DNA from: Rhodococcus sp. HM1
GTDB lineage: Bacteria; Actinomycetota; Actinomycetes; Mycobacteriales; Mycobacteriaceae
Reading direction: 5' to 3'
DNA length: 38,196 nt
Assembly: GCF_023218075.1 (NCBI RefSeq)
Contig: NZ_JALPTB010000064.1
Coordinates: forward strand, 1-38,196
Positions 16,026 to 23,282 of the stretch are shown in pieces. Below the pieces are notes generated by a model that saw only the letters and a list, made by a program, of their open reading frames with translations, was not told the origin of the DNA and made no database searches. Within the stretch, counting starts at the first letter, position 1; every line of letters begins with the position of its first letter. The translations under genes and the position numbers were made by a program.

Positions 16026-16047
16026 ATACCCCCTAGGGGTATAGAAT
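16026..16047 (+). promoter_or_regulatory. CsoR-type operator overlapping its promoter
   Basis: ATACCCC (16026-16032) and GGGGTAT (16036-16042) form a perfect 7-bp inverted repeat around CTA, the typical G/C-run operator of CsoR/RcnR repressors. It abuts a TAGAAT -10 box (16042-16047) located 7 nt before the ATG at 16055. Repressor binding would exclude RNA polymerase, predicting copper- or metal-relieved autorepression. Confidence 0.75.
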
Positions 16048-16054
16048 GGCGGGT

Positions 16055-16384
16055 ATGAGCGACGCACACGATCCGGCCACGCAGCCCGAGACCTGCCACA
16101 CCGGCCACGGGTACATGGGAGACAAGAGTCGGTACCTCGCCCGACTGAAGCGGATCGAGGGCCAGGTCCGTGGCATCCACAGGATGGTCGACGAGGAGCA
16201 GTACTGCATCGACATCCTCACTCAGATCTCCGCGCTGACCAAGGCACTCGAGGGCGTCGCACTGGGCCTGCTCGACGACCACCTCAAGCACTGCGTCCTC
16301 GACGCGGCCCGCCAGGGCGGCGACGAAGGGGAAATCAAGATCAAGGAGGCCTCCGACGCGATCGCCCGCCTCGTTCGCTCCTGA
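16055..16384 (+). CDS. CsoR-family metal-sensing repressor
   Basis: A 109-residue all-helical DUF156 repressor. The copper-site triad of CsoR is preserved with exact spacing: C51 (EEQYCIDIL), H76 and C80 (LLDDHLKHC). The DNA-contacting region is RYLARLKRIEGQVRGI. An N-terminal tail carries extra C14, H15 and H18 that might add metal-binding capacity. I chose the ATG at 16055 because it sits 7 nt after a -10 box; the ATG at 16046 would add three residues. A canonical operator lies directly upstream. Cu(I) is the likely signal from the triad, although persulfide-sensing CstR relatives share part of it. No copper exporter or chaperone gene lies next to it, so its regulon is elsewhere. Confidence 0.88.
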   Translation: MSDAHDPATQPETCHTGHGYMGDKSRYLARLKRIEGQVRGIHRMVDEEQYCIDILTQISALTKALEGVALGLLDDHLKHCVLDAARQGGDEGEIKIKEASDAIARLVRS

Positions 16385-16494
16385 CACACGCAACCGCGTC
16401 CCGTATTCGATTGGCGCACGACGAAACCCAACCGAAACGACGCGGAAATCCCAGAGCCCCGTGCGAGGCGATCACAGCCGCTAGAGTCCGGTTC

Positions 16495-16520
16495 CACGGC
16501 GCCGGTACCCCGGCGCCGTG
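16495..16520 (+). promoter_or_regulatory. Stable hairpin in the livH leader
   Basis: A perfect 11-bp stem CACGGCGCCGG / CCGGCGCCGTG (16495-16505 with 16510-16520, loop TACC) lies 21 nt before the GGAGGA ribosome site of livH. It could terminate the short csoR-type transcript or shape the livH leader. No U-tract follows and no riboswitch class is recognised. Confidence 0.4.
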
Positions 16521-16552
16521 CTCGACCACCACCCACGCGCGGGAGGACCCGA

Positions 16553-17911
16553 GTGGCCCGATTCGTCAGACCCGGACGAGGATCGCCGCCGTCACCACGA
16601 CGGCTCGCCCGGATGCTGTTGTTGCTCCTGCTCACCCTGGCCGCGGTTCTCCCGGGCATCGGCAGCGCGGTCGCGCAGGAACCGACAGCACCGCCCGAAC
16701 CCACCCCGACGACACCGGCCGACGAACCGGCCTCCGGCGTGCCCGTCGGGGGCAGCCTCAACAACGCGGGCGAACGACTCCCCGGGGTCATGGTGCGGGC
16801 ACTGGACGCCTCCGGAAACCCGGTCGCGGAGACCACTTCCGGGGAGGGCGGCCGCTGGGAGCTTACCCTGCCGCCGGGCACCTACACCTTCGAGGTGGAC
16901 ACCGAGACCCTGCCGGAGGGGGTCAGCGTGCAGTCCACGGTGGAACGCGCCGTGGTGGCCGGGCGGTCCAATGTGGTGATCTTCTCCTTCGGCGAGGCCC
17001 GGTCGGGCACCGGGGTCGACACCGGAGAGAAGCTGCTGCGCACCGTCGTCGACGGTCTGCGTTTCGGCCTGATCATCGCGATCGCCGGCGTCGGCCTGAG
17101 CCTGATCTTCGGAACCACCGGGCTGACGAACTTCGCCCACGGCGAGTTGGTGACGCTCGGCGCCGTCGCCGCGTGGGTGTTCAACGTCAGCTTCGGCATC
17201 CAGCTCATCCCGGCGACGGTCCTGGCGGTGCTGGTCGGCATCATCATCGGCCTGCTCAACAACGGTCTGATCTGGGCGCCGCTGCGCCGGCGGCACACCG
17301 GCCTGATCGCCCAGCTCGTCGTGTCGATCGGTCTCGCGATCGCCCTGCGCTACCTCATCCTGATCTTCTTCTCCGATCGCACCCAGGCATTCGCCGACTA
17401 CCAGGGGCAACGGGAGCTTCAATGGGGTCCCCTGGCGATCACCCCGGTCAACCTCGCGTGCATCGTCATCAGCCTCGTGGTCCTCGTCGGGGTCGCGCTG
17501 CTGCTGCAGCGCACCCGGATCGGCAAGGCGATGCGCGCGGTCGCGGACAACCGGGATCTGGCCGCCTCGTCGGGCATCGACGTCGAACGGGTCGTGCGAT
17601 TCGTCTGGGGTCTCGGCGGCGCCCTCGCCGCGCTCGGCGGTGTGCTCTACGGGCTGTCCGAACTCGGCGGTCGCGTGCAGTGGGAGATGGGCTTCAAACT
17701 GCTGCTGCTGATGTTCGCCGGGATCACCCTCGGCGGTCTCGGCACGGCCTACGGCGCGCTGGTCGGGTGCGTGATCGTCGGTCTCGTCGTCCAGCTGTCG
17801 ACCCTGGTGATCAGCCCGGACCTGAAGTACATCGGTGGCCTGCTGATCCTCATCGTGATCCTGGTGATCCGACCGCAGGGCATCCTCGGCAGCAGAGCAA
17901 GGATCGGGTGA
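16553..17911 (+). CDS. livH: Branched-chain amino-acid ABC permease LivH with secreted N-terminal beta-domain
   Basis: A 452-residue protein, about 150 residues longer than a normal LivH. Residues 1-41 form a signal peptide (ARMLLLLLLTLAAVLPGIGS, probable cleavage after AVA). A Pro/Thr linker (43-63) and a carboxypeptidase-regulatory-like beta-sandwich (64-148, with RLPGVMVRALDASGNPVAET, GGRWELTLPPGTYTFEVD) follow. The permease starts near 160: LRFGLIIAIAGVGLSLIFGT, TNFAHGELVTLGA and the coupling segment GKAMRAVADNRDLAASSGID. The GTG at 16553 has a GGAGGA ribosome site. First gene of livHMGF. The secreted domain may contact the binding protein or cell wall; that role is inferred. The substrate may be amino acids, urea or other short molecules. 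Confidence 0.92.
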   Translation: MARFVRPGRGSPPSPRRLARMLLLLLLTLAAVLPGIGSAVAQEPTAPPEPTPTTPADEPASGVPVGGSLNNAGERLPGVMVRALDASGNPVAETTSGEGGRWELTLPPGTYTFEVDTETLPEGVSVQSTVERAVVAGRSNVVIFSFGEARSGTGVDTGEKLLRTVVDGLRFGLIIAIAGVGLSLIFGTTGLTNFAHGELVTLGAVAAWVFNVSFGIQLIPATVLAVLVGIIIGLLNNGLIWAPLRRRHTGLIAQLVVSIGLAIALRYLILIFFSDRTQAFADYQGQRELQWGPLAITPVNLACIVISLVVLVGVALLLQRTRIGKAMRAVADNRDLAASSGIDVERVVRFVWGLGGALAALGGVLYGLSELGGRVQWEMGFKLLLLMFAGITLGGLGTAYGALVGCVIVGLVVQLSTLVISPDLKYIGGLLILIVILVIRPQGILGSRARIG

Positions 17912-17914
17912 GCC

Positions 17915-18904
17915 ATGGACATCCTCGCCGCACTCCAGATTTCGTTTGCCCAGCTCATCGGGCCGTCCGCGATCTTCTACGCCTTGCTCGCGATCGGACT
18001 CAACCTGCACTTCGGCTACGCCGGCCTGCTGAACTTCGGCCAGATCGGATTCGCCCTGCTCGGCGGCTACGGCGTCGGCATCATGACGGTCACCTACGAC
18101 CAGCCGCTGTGGCTCGGCATCCTCGTCGGTCTCGGTGCCGCCGCGCTGCTCGCCCTGATCCTCGGTATCCCGACACTGCGACTGCGCGCCGACTACCTCG
18201 CGATCGTCACGATCGCGGCCTCCGAGATCCTGCGCCTGGTGTTCCGTTCCACCGCATCCGATTCGGTCACCGGCTCCACCAACGGCCTCTACGGATTCGC
18301 GGGGCCGTTCACCGAGTCGAGCCCGTTCGATTCCGGCCGCCAGTACTCGATCCTCGGGATGCGCTTCTACGGCGACGACCTGTGGGCGATGGTCATCGGC
18401 TGGACCCTCGTCCTGGTGCTGTGCGGGTTCGTGTATCTCCTCACGCACAGCCCGTGGGGCCGCGTGCTCAAGGCGGTCCGGGAAGACGAGGACGCGGCCC
18501 GGTCGCTCGGCAAGAACGTGTTCGTCTACAAGATGCAGGCCCTCGTGCTCGGCGGTGTCATCGGCGGTCTGGGCGGCGTCTTCAACGCCCTGCAGACCAA
18601 GTCGATCAATCCGGACTTCTATTCGACGGCGCAGACGTTCTTCGCGTTCGGCGCGCTGATCCTCGGTGGTGCCGCCACGGTGTTCGGTCCGGTCCTGGGC
18701 GCCATGCTGTTCTGGTTCCTGCTCGCCATCCCCGACGCACTGCTGCGGCAGGCCATCTCCGGACCGGATCCGCTGCTGCCGCTCACCGAGCAGCAGGTCG
18801 GCGCGATGCGATTCGTCCTGCTCGGTGTGCTCATCGCGGTGATGATGGTGTTCCGGCCGCAGGGCATCCTGGGAAACAAGAGGGAGGTGCAGCTCGATGC
18901 GTGA
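17915..18904 (+). CDS. livM: Branched-chain amino-acid ABC permease LivM
   Basis: A 329-residue inner-membrane permease partner of LivH. Typical LivM stretches are ALLAIGLNLHFGYAGLLNFG, QIGFALLGGYGVGI, GIPTLRLRADYLAIVTIAAS and the coupling loop GRVLKAVREDEDAARSLGKN. The end GVLIAVMMVFRPQGILGNKR is also typical. It starts 3 bp after livH with no long spacer and overlaps livG by 8 bp, so the four genes form one operon. Length is normal and no extra domain is present, unlike LivH. Confidence 0.93.
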   Translation: MDILAALQISFAQLIGPSAIFYALLAIGLNLHFGYAGLLNFGQIGFALLGGYGVGIMTVTYDQPLWLGILVGLGAAALLALILGIPTLRLRADYLAIVTIAASEILRLVFRSTASDSVTGSTNGLYGFAGPFTESSPFDSGRQYSILGMRFYGDDLWAMVIGWTLVLVLCGFVYLLTHSPWGRVLKAVREDEDAARSLGKNVFVYKMQALVLGGVIGGLGGVFNALQTKSINPDFYSTAQTFFAFGALILGGAATVFGPVLGAMLFWFLLAIPDALLRQAISGPDPLLPLTEQQVGAMRFVLLGVLIAVMMVFRPQGILGNKREVQLDA

Positions 18905-19931
18905 CGTCACCGATCGATCGCCACTCGACGCGGCCACCCGCGCCGCGCTGTTCGCCTCGATACCGCAGGAACCAGGGGTGCCCAAACCCGATCCGGTGCT
19001 GGTCGTGGACGGCGTCTCCCGCGCCTACGGAGGCCTCAAAGCCGTCGACGTCGCGCACCTCGAGATCCAGCGCGGGTGCATCACCGGCCTGATCGGACCC
19101 AACGGCGCCGGCAAGACCACCCTGTTCAACCTGCTCACCGGCTTCGACCGCCCGGATACCGGCACGTGGAGCATGAACGGTGTCGACCTCGGCCGGATGC
19201 ATCCGCATCGCGTCGCCCGGCGCGGCATGGTGCGTACCTTCCAGCTCACCAAGGCGCTGTCGAAGATGACCGTCCTCGACAACGTGCGTCTCGGTGCTAC
19301 CGGGCAACGCGGCGAACGGATCGCCGGGGCGCTGCTGCCGTGGACGTGGAAGGCGCAGGAACGCGAGATCACCGAACGCGCACACGAACTGCTGGCCCGC
19401 TTCTCGCTCGACGCCAAGGCCGACGACCTGGCCGGGTCGCTGTCCGGTGGTCAGCGCAAACTGCTCGAGATGGCGCGGGCGCTGATGACCGACCCGGAAG
19501 TGGTCATGCTCGACGAGCCGATGGCCGGCGTGAATCCGGCGCTCACCCAGAGCCTGCTCGGCCACATCAAGTCCCTCCGCGACGACGGGATGACGGTGGT
19601 GTTCGTCGAACACGACATGGACGTCATCCGGGAGGTCTCCGACTGGGTCGTGGTGATGGCGCAGGGCGCGGTGATCGCCGAAGCGCCCCCGGAAGCATTG
19701 TCGGGCAACAGCGTCGTGGTCGACGCCTACCTGGGCAGCCACCACGACCAGGCACTCGAATTCGACGCCGAGGGCAACCCGGTCGGCGCGACCGCGGTGC
19801 TCGCCGAGGCACTCGAGGAAGCTGTTGTCGCGACTCTCGAGACGGGCGGCGACCTGTCCGAACCGGATGCGGCGGTTCTCGCCGACATGCCCGATGCCCC
19901 CGAACCCGGCACCGAGGAGAAGCGGCCGTGA
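18897..19931 (+). CDS. livG: Branched-chain amino-acid ABC ATPase LivG with terminal extensions
   Basis: A 344-residue ATPase with intact Walker A (GLIGPNGAGKTTLFNLLTG), signature LSGGQRKLLEMARAL, Walker B VVMLDEPMAGVNP and switch VVFVEHDMDVIREVSD. LivG proteins are usually about 255 residues. This one has about 37 extra residues before the ATPase core and about 65 after it; the C-terminal tail is acidic and Ala/Glu-rich (EALEEAVVATLETGG, DMPDAPEPGTEEK). The tail may fold as a regulatory helix or be disordered. The start overlaps livM by 8 bp, and the stop overlaps the livF start (GTGA). Confidence 0.92.
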   Translation: MRDVTDRSPLDAATRAALFASIPQEPGVPKPDPVLVVDGVSRAYGGLKAVDVAHLEIQRGCITGLIGPNGAGKTTLFNLLTGFDRPDTGTWSMNGVDLGRMHPHRVARRGMVRTFQLTKALSKMTVLDNVRLGATGQRGERIAGALLPWTWKAQEREITERAHELLARFSLDAKADDLAGSLSGGQRKLLEMARALMTDPEVVMLDEPMAGVNPALTQSLLGHIKSLRDDGMTVVFVEHDMDVIREVSDWVVVMAQGAVIAEAPPEALSGNSVVVDAYLGSHHDQALEFDAEGNPVGATAVLAEALEEAVVATLETGGDLSEPDAAVLADMPDAPEPGTEEKRP

Positions 19932-20758
19932 CGGAGAACCCTTCCCCCACAACACCCCAGGCCGGGATGACCGCCGCCGAACTCGCCGCGACACCCCAGG
20001 AACACGCCCGGCTCGCCGAAGGCGCGCTGTTGCGGGCCGACGACCTCGTCGCCGGATACTTCCCGGGCGTGGACATCCTGCGGGGCTGCAATTTCTTCCT
20101 GCGCGAGGGCGAGATCGTCGGCATCATCGGCCCCAACGGAGCCGGCAAATCGACACTGCTCAAGGCGCTGTTCGGCCTGATCCCGGTCCGGCAGGGCGAC
20201 GTCGTGCTACGCGGCGAGTCGATCGCCTCCGCGCCCGCGCACGTGCTCGTCCGCAAAGGACTGGGGTACGTGCCGCAAACCCGCAACGTCTTCCCGTCGC
20301 TCACCATCGAGGAGAACCTCGAGATGGGAATCTACTTGCGGCCCAAGCAGTTCGCGGAACGATTCGCGTTCGTCGCCGAGCTGTTCCCGCTGCTCGCCGA
20401 GCGCCGGAAGATCAAGGCCGGCGCGTTGTCCGGCGGTGAACGGCAGATGGTCGCGATGGGACGGGCACTGATGATGGATCCGTCGGTACTGTTGCTCGAC
20501 GAGCCGTCGGCGGGCCTGTCCCCCATGTTCCAGGACGAGGTGTTCATCCGCTGCAAGAAGATCAACGCGGCCGGCGTCTCGATCATCATGGTCGAGCAGA
20601 ACGCCCGGCGGTGCCTGCAGATCTGCGATCGCGGCTACGTCCTCGACCAGGGACGCAACGCCTACACCGACACCGGCACCAATCTCATGCACGATCCCAA
20701 GGTCATCGAACTCTACTTGGGCACGCTCGCGGGCAGCCAGGAGAAGAAGCGGCCCTGA
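19928..20758 (+). CDS. livF: Branched-chain amino-acid ABC ATPase LivF
   Basis: A 276-residue ATPase that pairs with LivG. Walker A IIGPNGAGKSTLLKALFGL, signature ALSGGERQMVAMGRAL, Walker B VLLLDEPSAGLSP and the switch region IIMVEQNARRCLQICD are all intact. An N-terminal extension of about 38 residues precedes the ATPase core. The GTG at 19928 overlaps the livG stop (GTGA). The gene ends at a hairpin shared with the convergent gene for the probable binding protein of the same transporter. Confidence 0.93.
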   Translation: MTENPSPTTPQAGMTAAELAATPQEHARLAEGALLRADDLVAGYFPGVDILRGCNFFLREGEIVGIIGPNGAGKSTLLKALFGLIPVRQGDVVLRGESIASAPAHVLVRKGLGYVPQTRNVFPSLTIEENLEMGIYLRPKQFAERFAFVAELFPLLAERRKIKAGALSGGERQMVAMGRALMMDPSVLLLDEPSAGLSPMFQDEVFIRCKKINAAGVSIIMVEQNARRCLQICDRGYVLDQGRNAYTDTGTNLMHDPKVIELYLGTLAGSQEKKRP

Positions 20759-20781
20759 GCCGCGCGGTGTCGGCAACGACT

Positions 20782-20813
20782 CGGGGCCGGGAATCGTTCG
20801 ATTCCCAGCCCCG
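20782..20813. terminator. Bidirectional hairpin terminator
   Basis: CGGGGC-C-GGGAATC (20782-20795) pairs with GATTCCC-A-GCCCCG (20800-20813), leaving one C-A mismatch and a 4-nt loop. It lies between livF and the convergent binding-protein gene. No U-tract is present. Confidence 0.6.
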
Positions 20814-20827
20814 GTCGTGTGCGGTCG

Positions 20828-22150
20828 CTATTCGCCGACCACGATGAACCCTTCTGTGGTGAGCCTGTTGTCCGGACCGAACAGCAGACTGCCGTAGGAC
20901 CCGATGCCCGGCTCGCCGGCGTCGACGAAGCTCAGCTCACCGGTGATGCCGTCGTAGTCGATGTTCTCTCCGTTCCGCAGGAGGTCCAGGCACTGCTGGT
21001 AGCTCGTACACTTGGTGCCGTCCTTGGTGACGTCGTTGATGTTCGCGGCGATGTCGACACCGGCCGTCGACTTGGCCTGTTCGGCGGCGAGCGCCGAGAT
21101 CACCACGGCGTCATAGGATTCGCCCGCGTAGTTGTAGTCGATCAGACCGGGATCGACCACCTTCAGCCGGGCCTGGAACTCCGGGCCGACGTCGGTGAGC
21201 GGGGTGGTGCCGCGCATGCCGGCCAACAGGCCGGGGGCGATGTTCTCGCCGAGCGCGTTACCCATGTTGCCGTCCACGCCGTACACGTGCATGCCGTCGG
21301 ACGGGCCGATCCCCACCTCGTGCATGCGGGTGATGATCTTCGCGGACTCCTCGAAACCGATGAGCGCCACCGCATCCGGCGCGAACTCGCGGATCTGGTC
21401 GACCTCGGCGTTGAACGACTGCGCGTTCGGGTCGTAGATGATTTTCTGGATCTGATCCTCGGGAATCCCGGCCTCGACGAGGTTGTCGACCGTGTTCGCG
21501 GCCAGACCCGTCCCGTACGGATCGTTGAGGGCGATCACCGACACCCGCTGCGCGCCGTCCTCGGCGATGAGCTGCGAAAGGGCCTGGGCCTGCAGCACGT
21601 CGGTGGGCGCGGTCCGGAAGTACATGCCCTTGTCCGGATAGCAGACGAACTGGTCGGAGGTGTTCGCCGGCGAGAACATCACGACGCCCGCACTGACGAT
21701 CTTGTCGAGCACCTTCAGGGACACCGACGACGAGGCCGCGCCCACGATCACCTGCGTGCCGGCGGCCAGTTCGCGGTCGACGGTGGCGTTCGCGGTGTCC
21801 GTGGTGGTGTCGCCCGAGTCGCCTGTGACCAACTCGACCGGCTGACCGAGCACGCCGCCGGCGGCGTTGACGTCGTCGACCCCGAGCCGGGTTCCCGCGA
21901 CCATCGGCGGTCCGAGGAACGACAGGCTGCCCGTTTCCGGCAGCAGGGTGCCGATCCGCAGCGGCGTGGTCACGGGTGTCGCGCCGGCGGTCGCCTGGTC
22001 GGGCTCGCAGTCGGTGGTAACCGTGGTCGTGCCGTTCGACGTGCCCTCGGCACTGTCCGAGGAGGAATCGCTGTCCGAACTGCAACCGGCGAGCGCCAGA
22101 GACGCCGCCCCCAAGAGCGCAGCGGCACGGACAAGGGTCCGTTTTGCCAT
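20828..22150 (-). CDS. Branched-chain amino-acid ABC transporter substrate-binding lipoprotein
   Basis: A 440-residue periplasmic-type binding protein (Peripla_BP_6 family) with a good lipoprotein signal (MAKRTLVRAAALLGAASLAL, lipobox LAGC) and an acidic Ser/Thr linker. The mature domain shows LRIGTLLPETGSLSFLGPPM, DDVNAAGGVLGQPVELV and VIVGAASSSVSLKVLD, which bind the ligand between two lobes. A ribosome site AAGGAGA precedes the ATG. It converges on livHMGF, so the complete importer is encoded in two opposed transcripts. C-terminal cysteines (KCTSYQQC) may form a disulfide. A TATAAC box lies about 115 bp upstream. The substrate is probably an amino acid or small amide. Confidence 0.9.
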   Translation of the reverse strand: MAKRTLVRAAALLGAASLALAGCSSDSDSSSDSAEGTSNGTTTVTTDCEPDQATAGATPVTTPLRIGTLLPETGSLSFLGPPMVAGTRLGVDDVNAAGGVLGQPVELVTGDSGDTTTDTANATVDRELAAGTQVIVGAASSSVSLKVLDKIVSAGVVMFSPANTSDQFVCYPDKGMYFRTAPTDVLQAQALSQLIAEDGAQRVSVIALNDPYGTGLAANTVDNLVEAGIPEDQIQKIIYDPNAQSFNAEVDQIREFAPDAVALIGFEESAKIITRMHEVGIGPSDGMHVYGVDGNMGNALGENIAPGLLAGMRGTTPLTDVGPEFQARLKVVDPGLIDYNYAGESYDAVVISALAAEQAKSTAGVDIAANINDVTKDGTKCTSYQQCLDLLRNGENIDYDGITGELSFVDAGEPGIGSYGSLLFGPDNRLTTEGFIVVGE

Positions 22151-22264
22151 CCAACTCTCCTTCTGTCGACCTCAACGCATCCCGGTGGATTCACCGGATG
22201 GTGGGTCGAAACATAACCGTCGGACGCGCGCGGCGAACCACGCCGAAATCGTTGTGATCCGACC

Positions 22265-22270
22265 GTTATA
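22265..22270 (-). promoter_or_regulatory. Possible -10 box for the binding-protein gene
   Basis: TATAAC on the minus strand matches 5 of 6 consensus bases, 115 bp before the ATG of the binding-protein gene. A small hairpin (CCGGTG / CACCGG, 22182-22197) lies in the intervening leader. No clear -35 is present. Confidence 0.35.
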
Positions 22271-22316
22271 CAGAGGGAGGAAGAATTGACGCAGCCGTAA
22301 CGACCGGCGCGTGGGC

Positions 22317-22931
22317 TCAGCCCTCGGACTCGGCCCCGAGCGTGTCGATGACGACCTGTGCGACCTGCTTCATCGTGGTCCGGCGGTCCATCGCCGCGCG
22401 CTGGATCCATCGGAACGCCTCAGGCTCGGTCATCGCGTGCTTCTCCATCAGCATGCCCTTGGCACGGTCGACGAGCTTGCGGACCTCGAATCGTTCACTC
22501 AGTCCGGCGATCTCCTTCTCGAGCTCGCGGATCTCGGCGAAGCGGCTGGCGGCCACCTCGATCGCGGGAACCAGATCCGATTTCGAGAACGGCTTGACCA
22601 GATATGCCATCGCGCCGGCGTCGCGGGCACGCTCGACGAGTTCGCGCTGACTGAACGCTGTGAGAATCACCACGGGCGCGATCCGGCGTTCGGCGATCTC
22701 GGATGCGGCGTCGATTCCGTCGCGGCGCGGCATCTTCACGTCCATGATGACCAGATCCGGCTTCAACTCGGCCGCAAGCTCGACGGCGCGCTGCCCGTCA
22801 CCGGCTTCCCCAACGACGTCGTAACCCTCTTCGCGCAGCATCTCGACAAGATCGAGCCTGATCAGCGCCTCGTCCTCGGCGACCACGACCCGGCGGGGCG
22901 TGGTGGAGTTCTCGTGCGGGGCGGCTGTCAT
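22317..22931 (-). CDS. pdtaR: ANTAR-domain response regulator, PdtaR-like
   Basis: A 205-residue two-component response regulator. The receiver domain (about 13-130) has the acidic pocket VVVAEDEALIRLD, phosphoacceptor D64 (LVIMDVKMPRRDG) and the KPFSKSDL lysine. The C-terminal ANTAR domain (about 145-200, ERFEVRKLVDRAKGMLMEKH ... AFRWIQRAAMDRRTTMKQVA) binds paired RNA hexaloops to prevent transcription termination. It matches mycobacterial PdtaR (Rv1626), which acts with the sensor PdtaS; no sensor gene lies here. I chose the ATG at 22931, which has a strong GAGGAGAAGG ribosome site; the frame opens at 22970. Close association with polA, tesB and pyk resembles the mycobacterial neighbourhood. 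Confidence 0.9.
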   Translation of the reverse strand: MTAAPHENSTTPRRVVVAEDEALIRLDLVEMLREEGYDVVGEAGDGQRAVELAAELKPDLVIMDVKMPRRDGIDAASEIAERRIAPVVILTAFSQRELVERARDAGAMAYLVKPFSKSDLVPAIEVAASRFAEIRELEKEIAGLSERFEVRKLVDRAKGMLMEKHAMTEPEAFRWIQRAAMDRRTTMKQVAQVVIDTLGAESEG

Positions 22932-23009
22932 CGTCGGCCTTCTCCTCATCGCTCGCGTCGTTCGGGCCACCTCCGGGATCGAAGGCGATCGATAGAAGGG
23001 TACCGGTGT

Positions 23010-23037
23010 TTGACCGTTCCGCCCGATCCCTTACAGT
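23010..23037 (+). promoter_or_regulatory. Sigma-70 promoter of the tRNA-Leu gene
   Basis: TTGACC (23010-23015) and TACAGT (23032-23037) are spaced by 16 bp and end 14 bp before the tRNA. Predicted transcription start is near 23044. This is the best housekeeping promoter in the window. Confidence 0.65.
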
Positions 23038-23051
23038 GGTCTCCGCACGAC

Positions 23052-23125
23052 GCCCCCGTATCCCAATTGGCAGAGGAAACGGATTCAAAACCCGTCCAGT
23101 GTGAGTTCGAGTCTCACCGGGGGCA
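23052..23125 (+). tRNA. tRNA-Leu (CAA), compact form
   Basis: A 74-nt cloverleaf. The acceptor stem GCCCCCG pairs with CGGGGGC (23118-23124), with discriminator A at 23125. The T stem GTGAG/CTCAC encloses TTCGAGT. The anticodon loop TTCAAAA (23084-23090) gives anticodon CAA, reading UUG. The variable region is only 5 nt (CCAGT), not the long arm normally found in leucine tRNAs. The last anticodon-stem pair is A-C (23083/23091), and the D stem has only three regular pairs. The CCA end is not fully encoded (ACCG). A good promoter lies upstream. Confidence 0.85.
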
Positions 23126-23282
23126 CCGCCACTGATTGCGCCTTCTGCGCTCGTGCGCCTTTCTGGCCCCTCCGGCCGCCACTTCGACACACCACGCCCG
23201 AAATCGGGCCGAATCGACCCATACCCGCTAGGAAGGGAATGTTGGTATTCGGATTTCGACGACGCGGAAGGAAGAGTTTCAT

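Noticed and set aside
13213-16044. 943-codon open frame antisense to polA
   Set aside because: High GC at third positions leaves antisense frames open. The translation is low-complexity Arg/Val/Gly/Asp-rich, while the opposite strand encodes a full DNA polymerase I.
16046-16046. ATG at 16046 as the csoR-type start
   Set aside because: It lies inside the -10 region of the predicted promoter, so a transcript from that promoter could not include it.
16592-18985. 797-codon open frame antisense to livH/livM
   Set aside because: Its product is a run of Asp, Gln, His and Arg without structure. The plus strand encodes two clear permeases.
22182-22197. Riboswitch or attenuator in the binding-protein leader
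   Set aside because: Only a 6-bp hairpin is visible and no known riboswitch core is recognisable.
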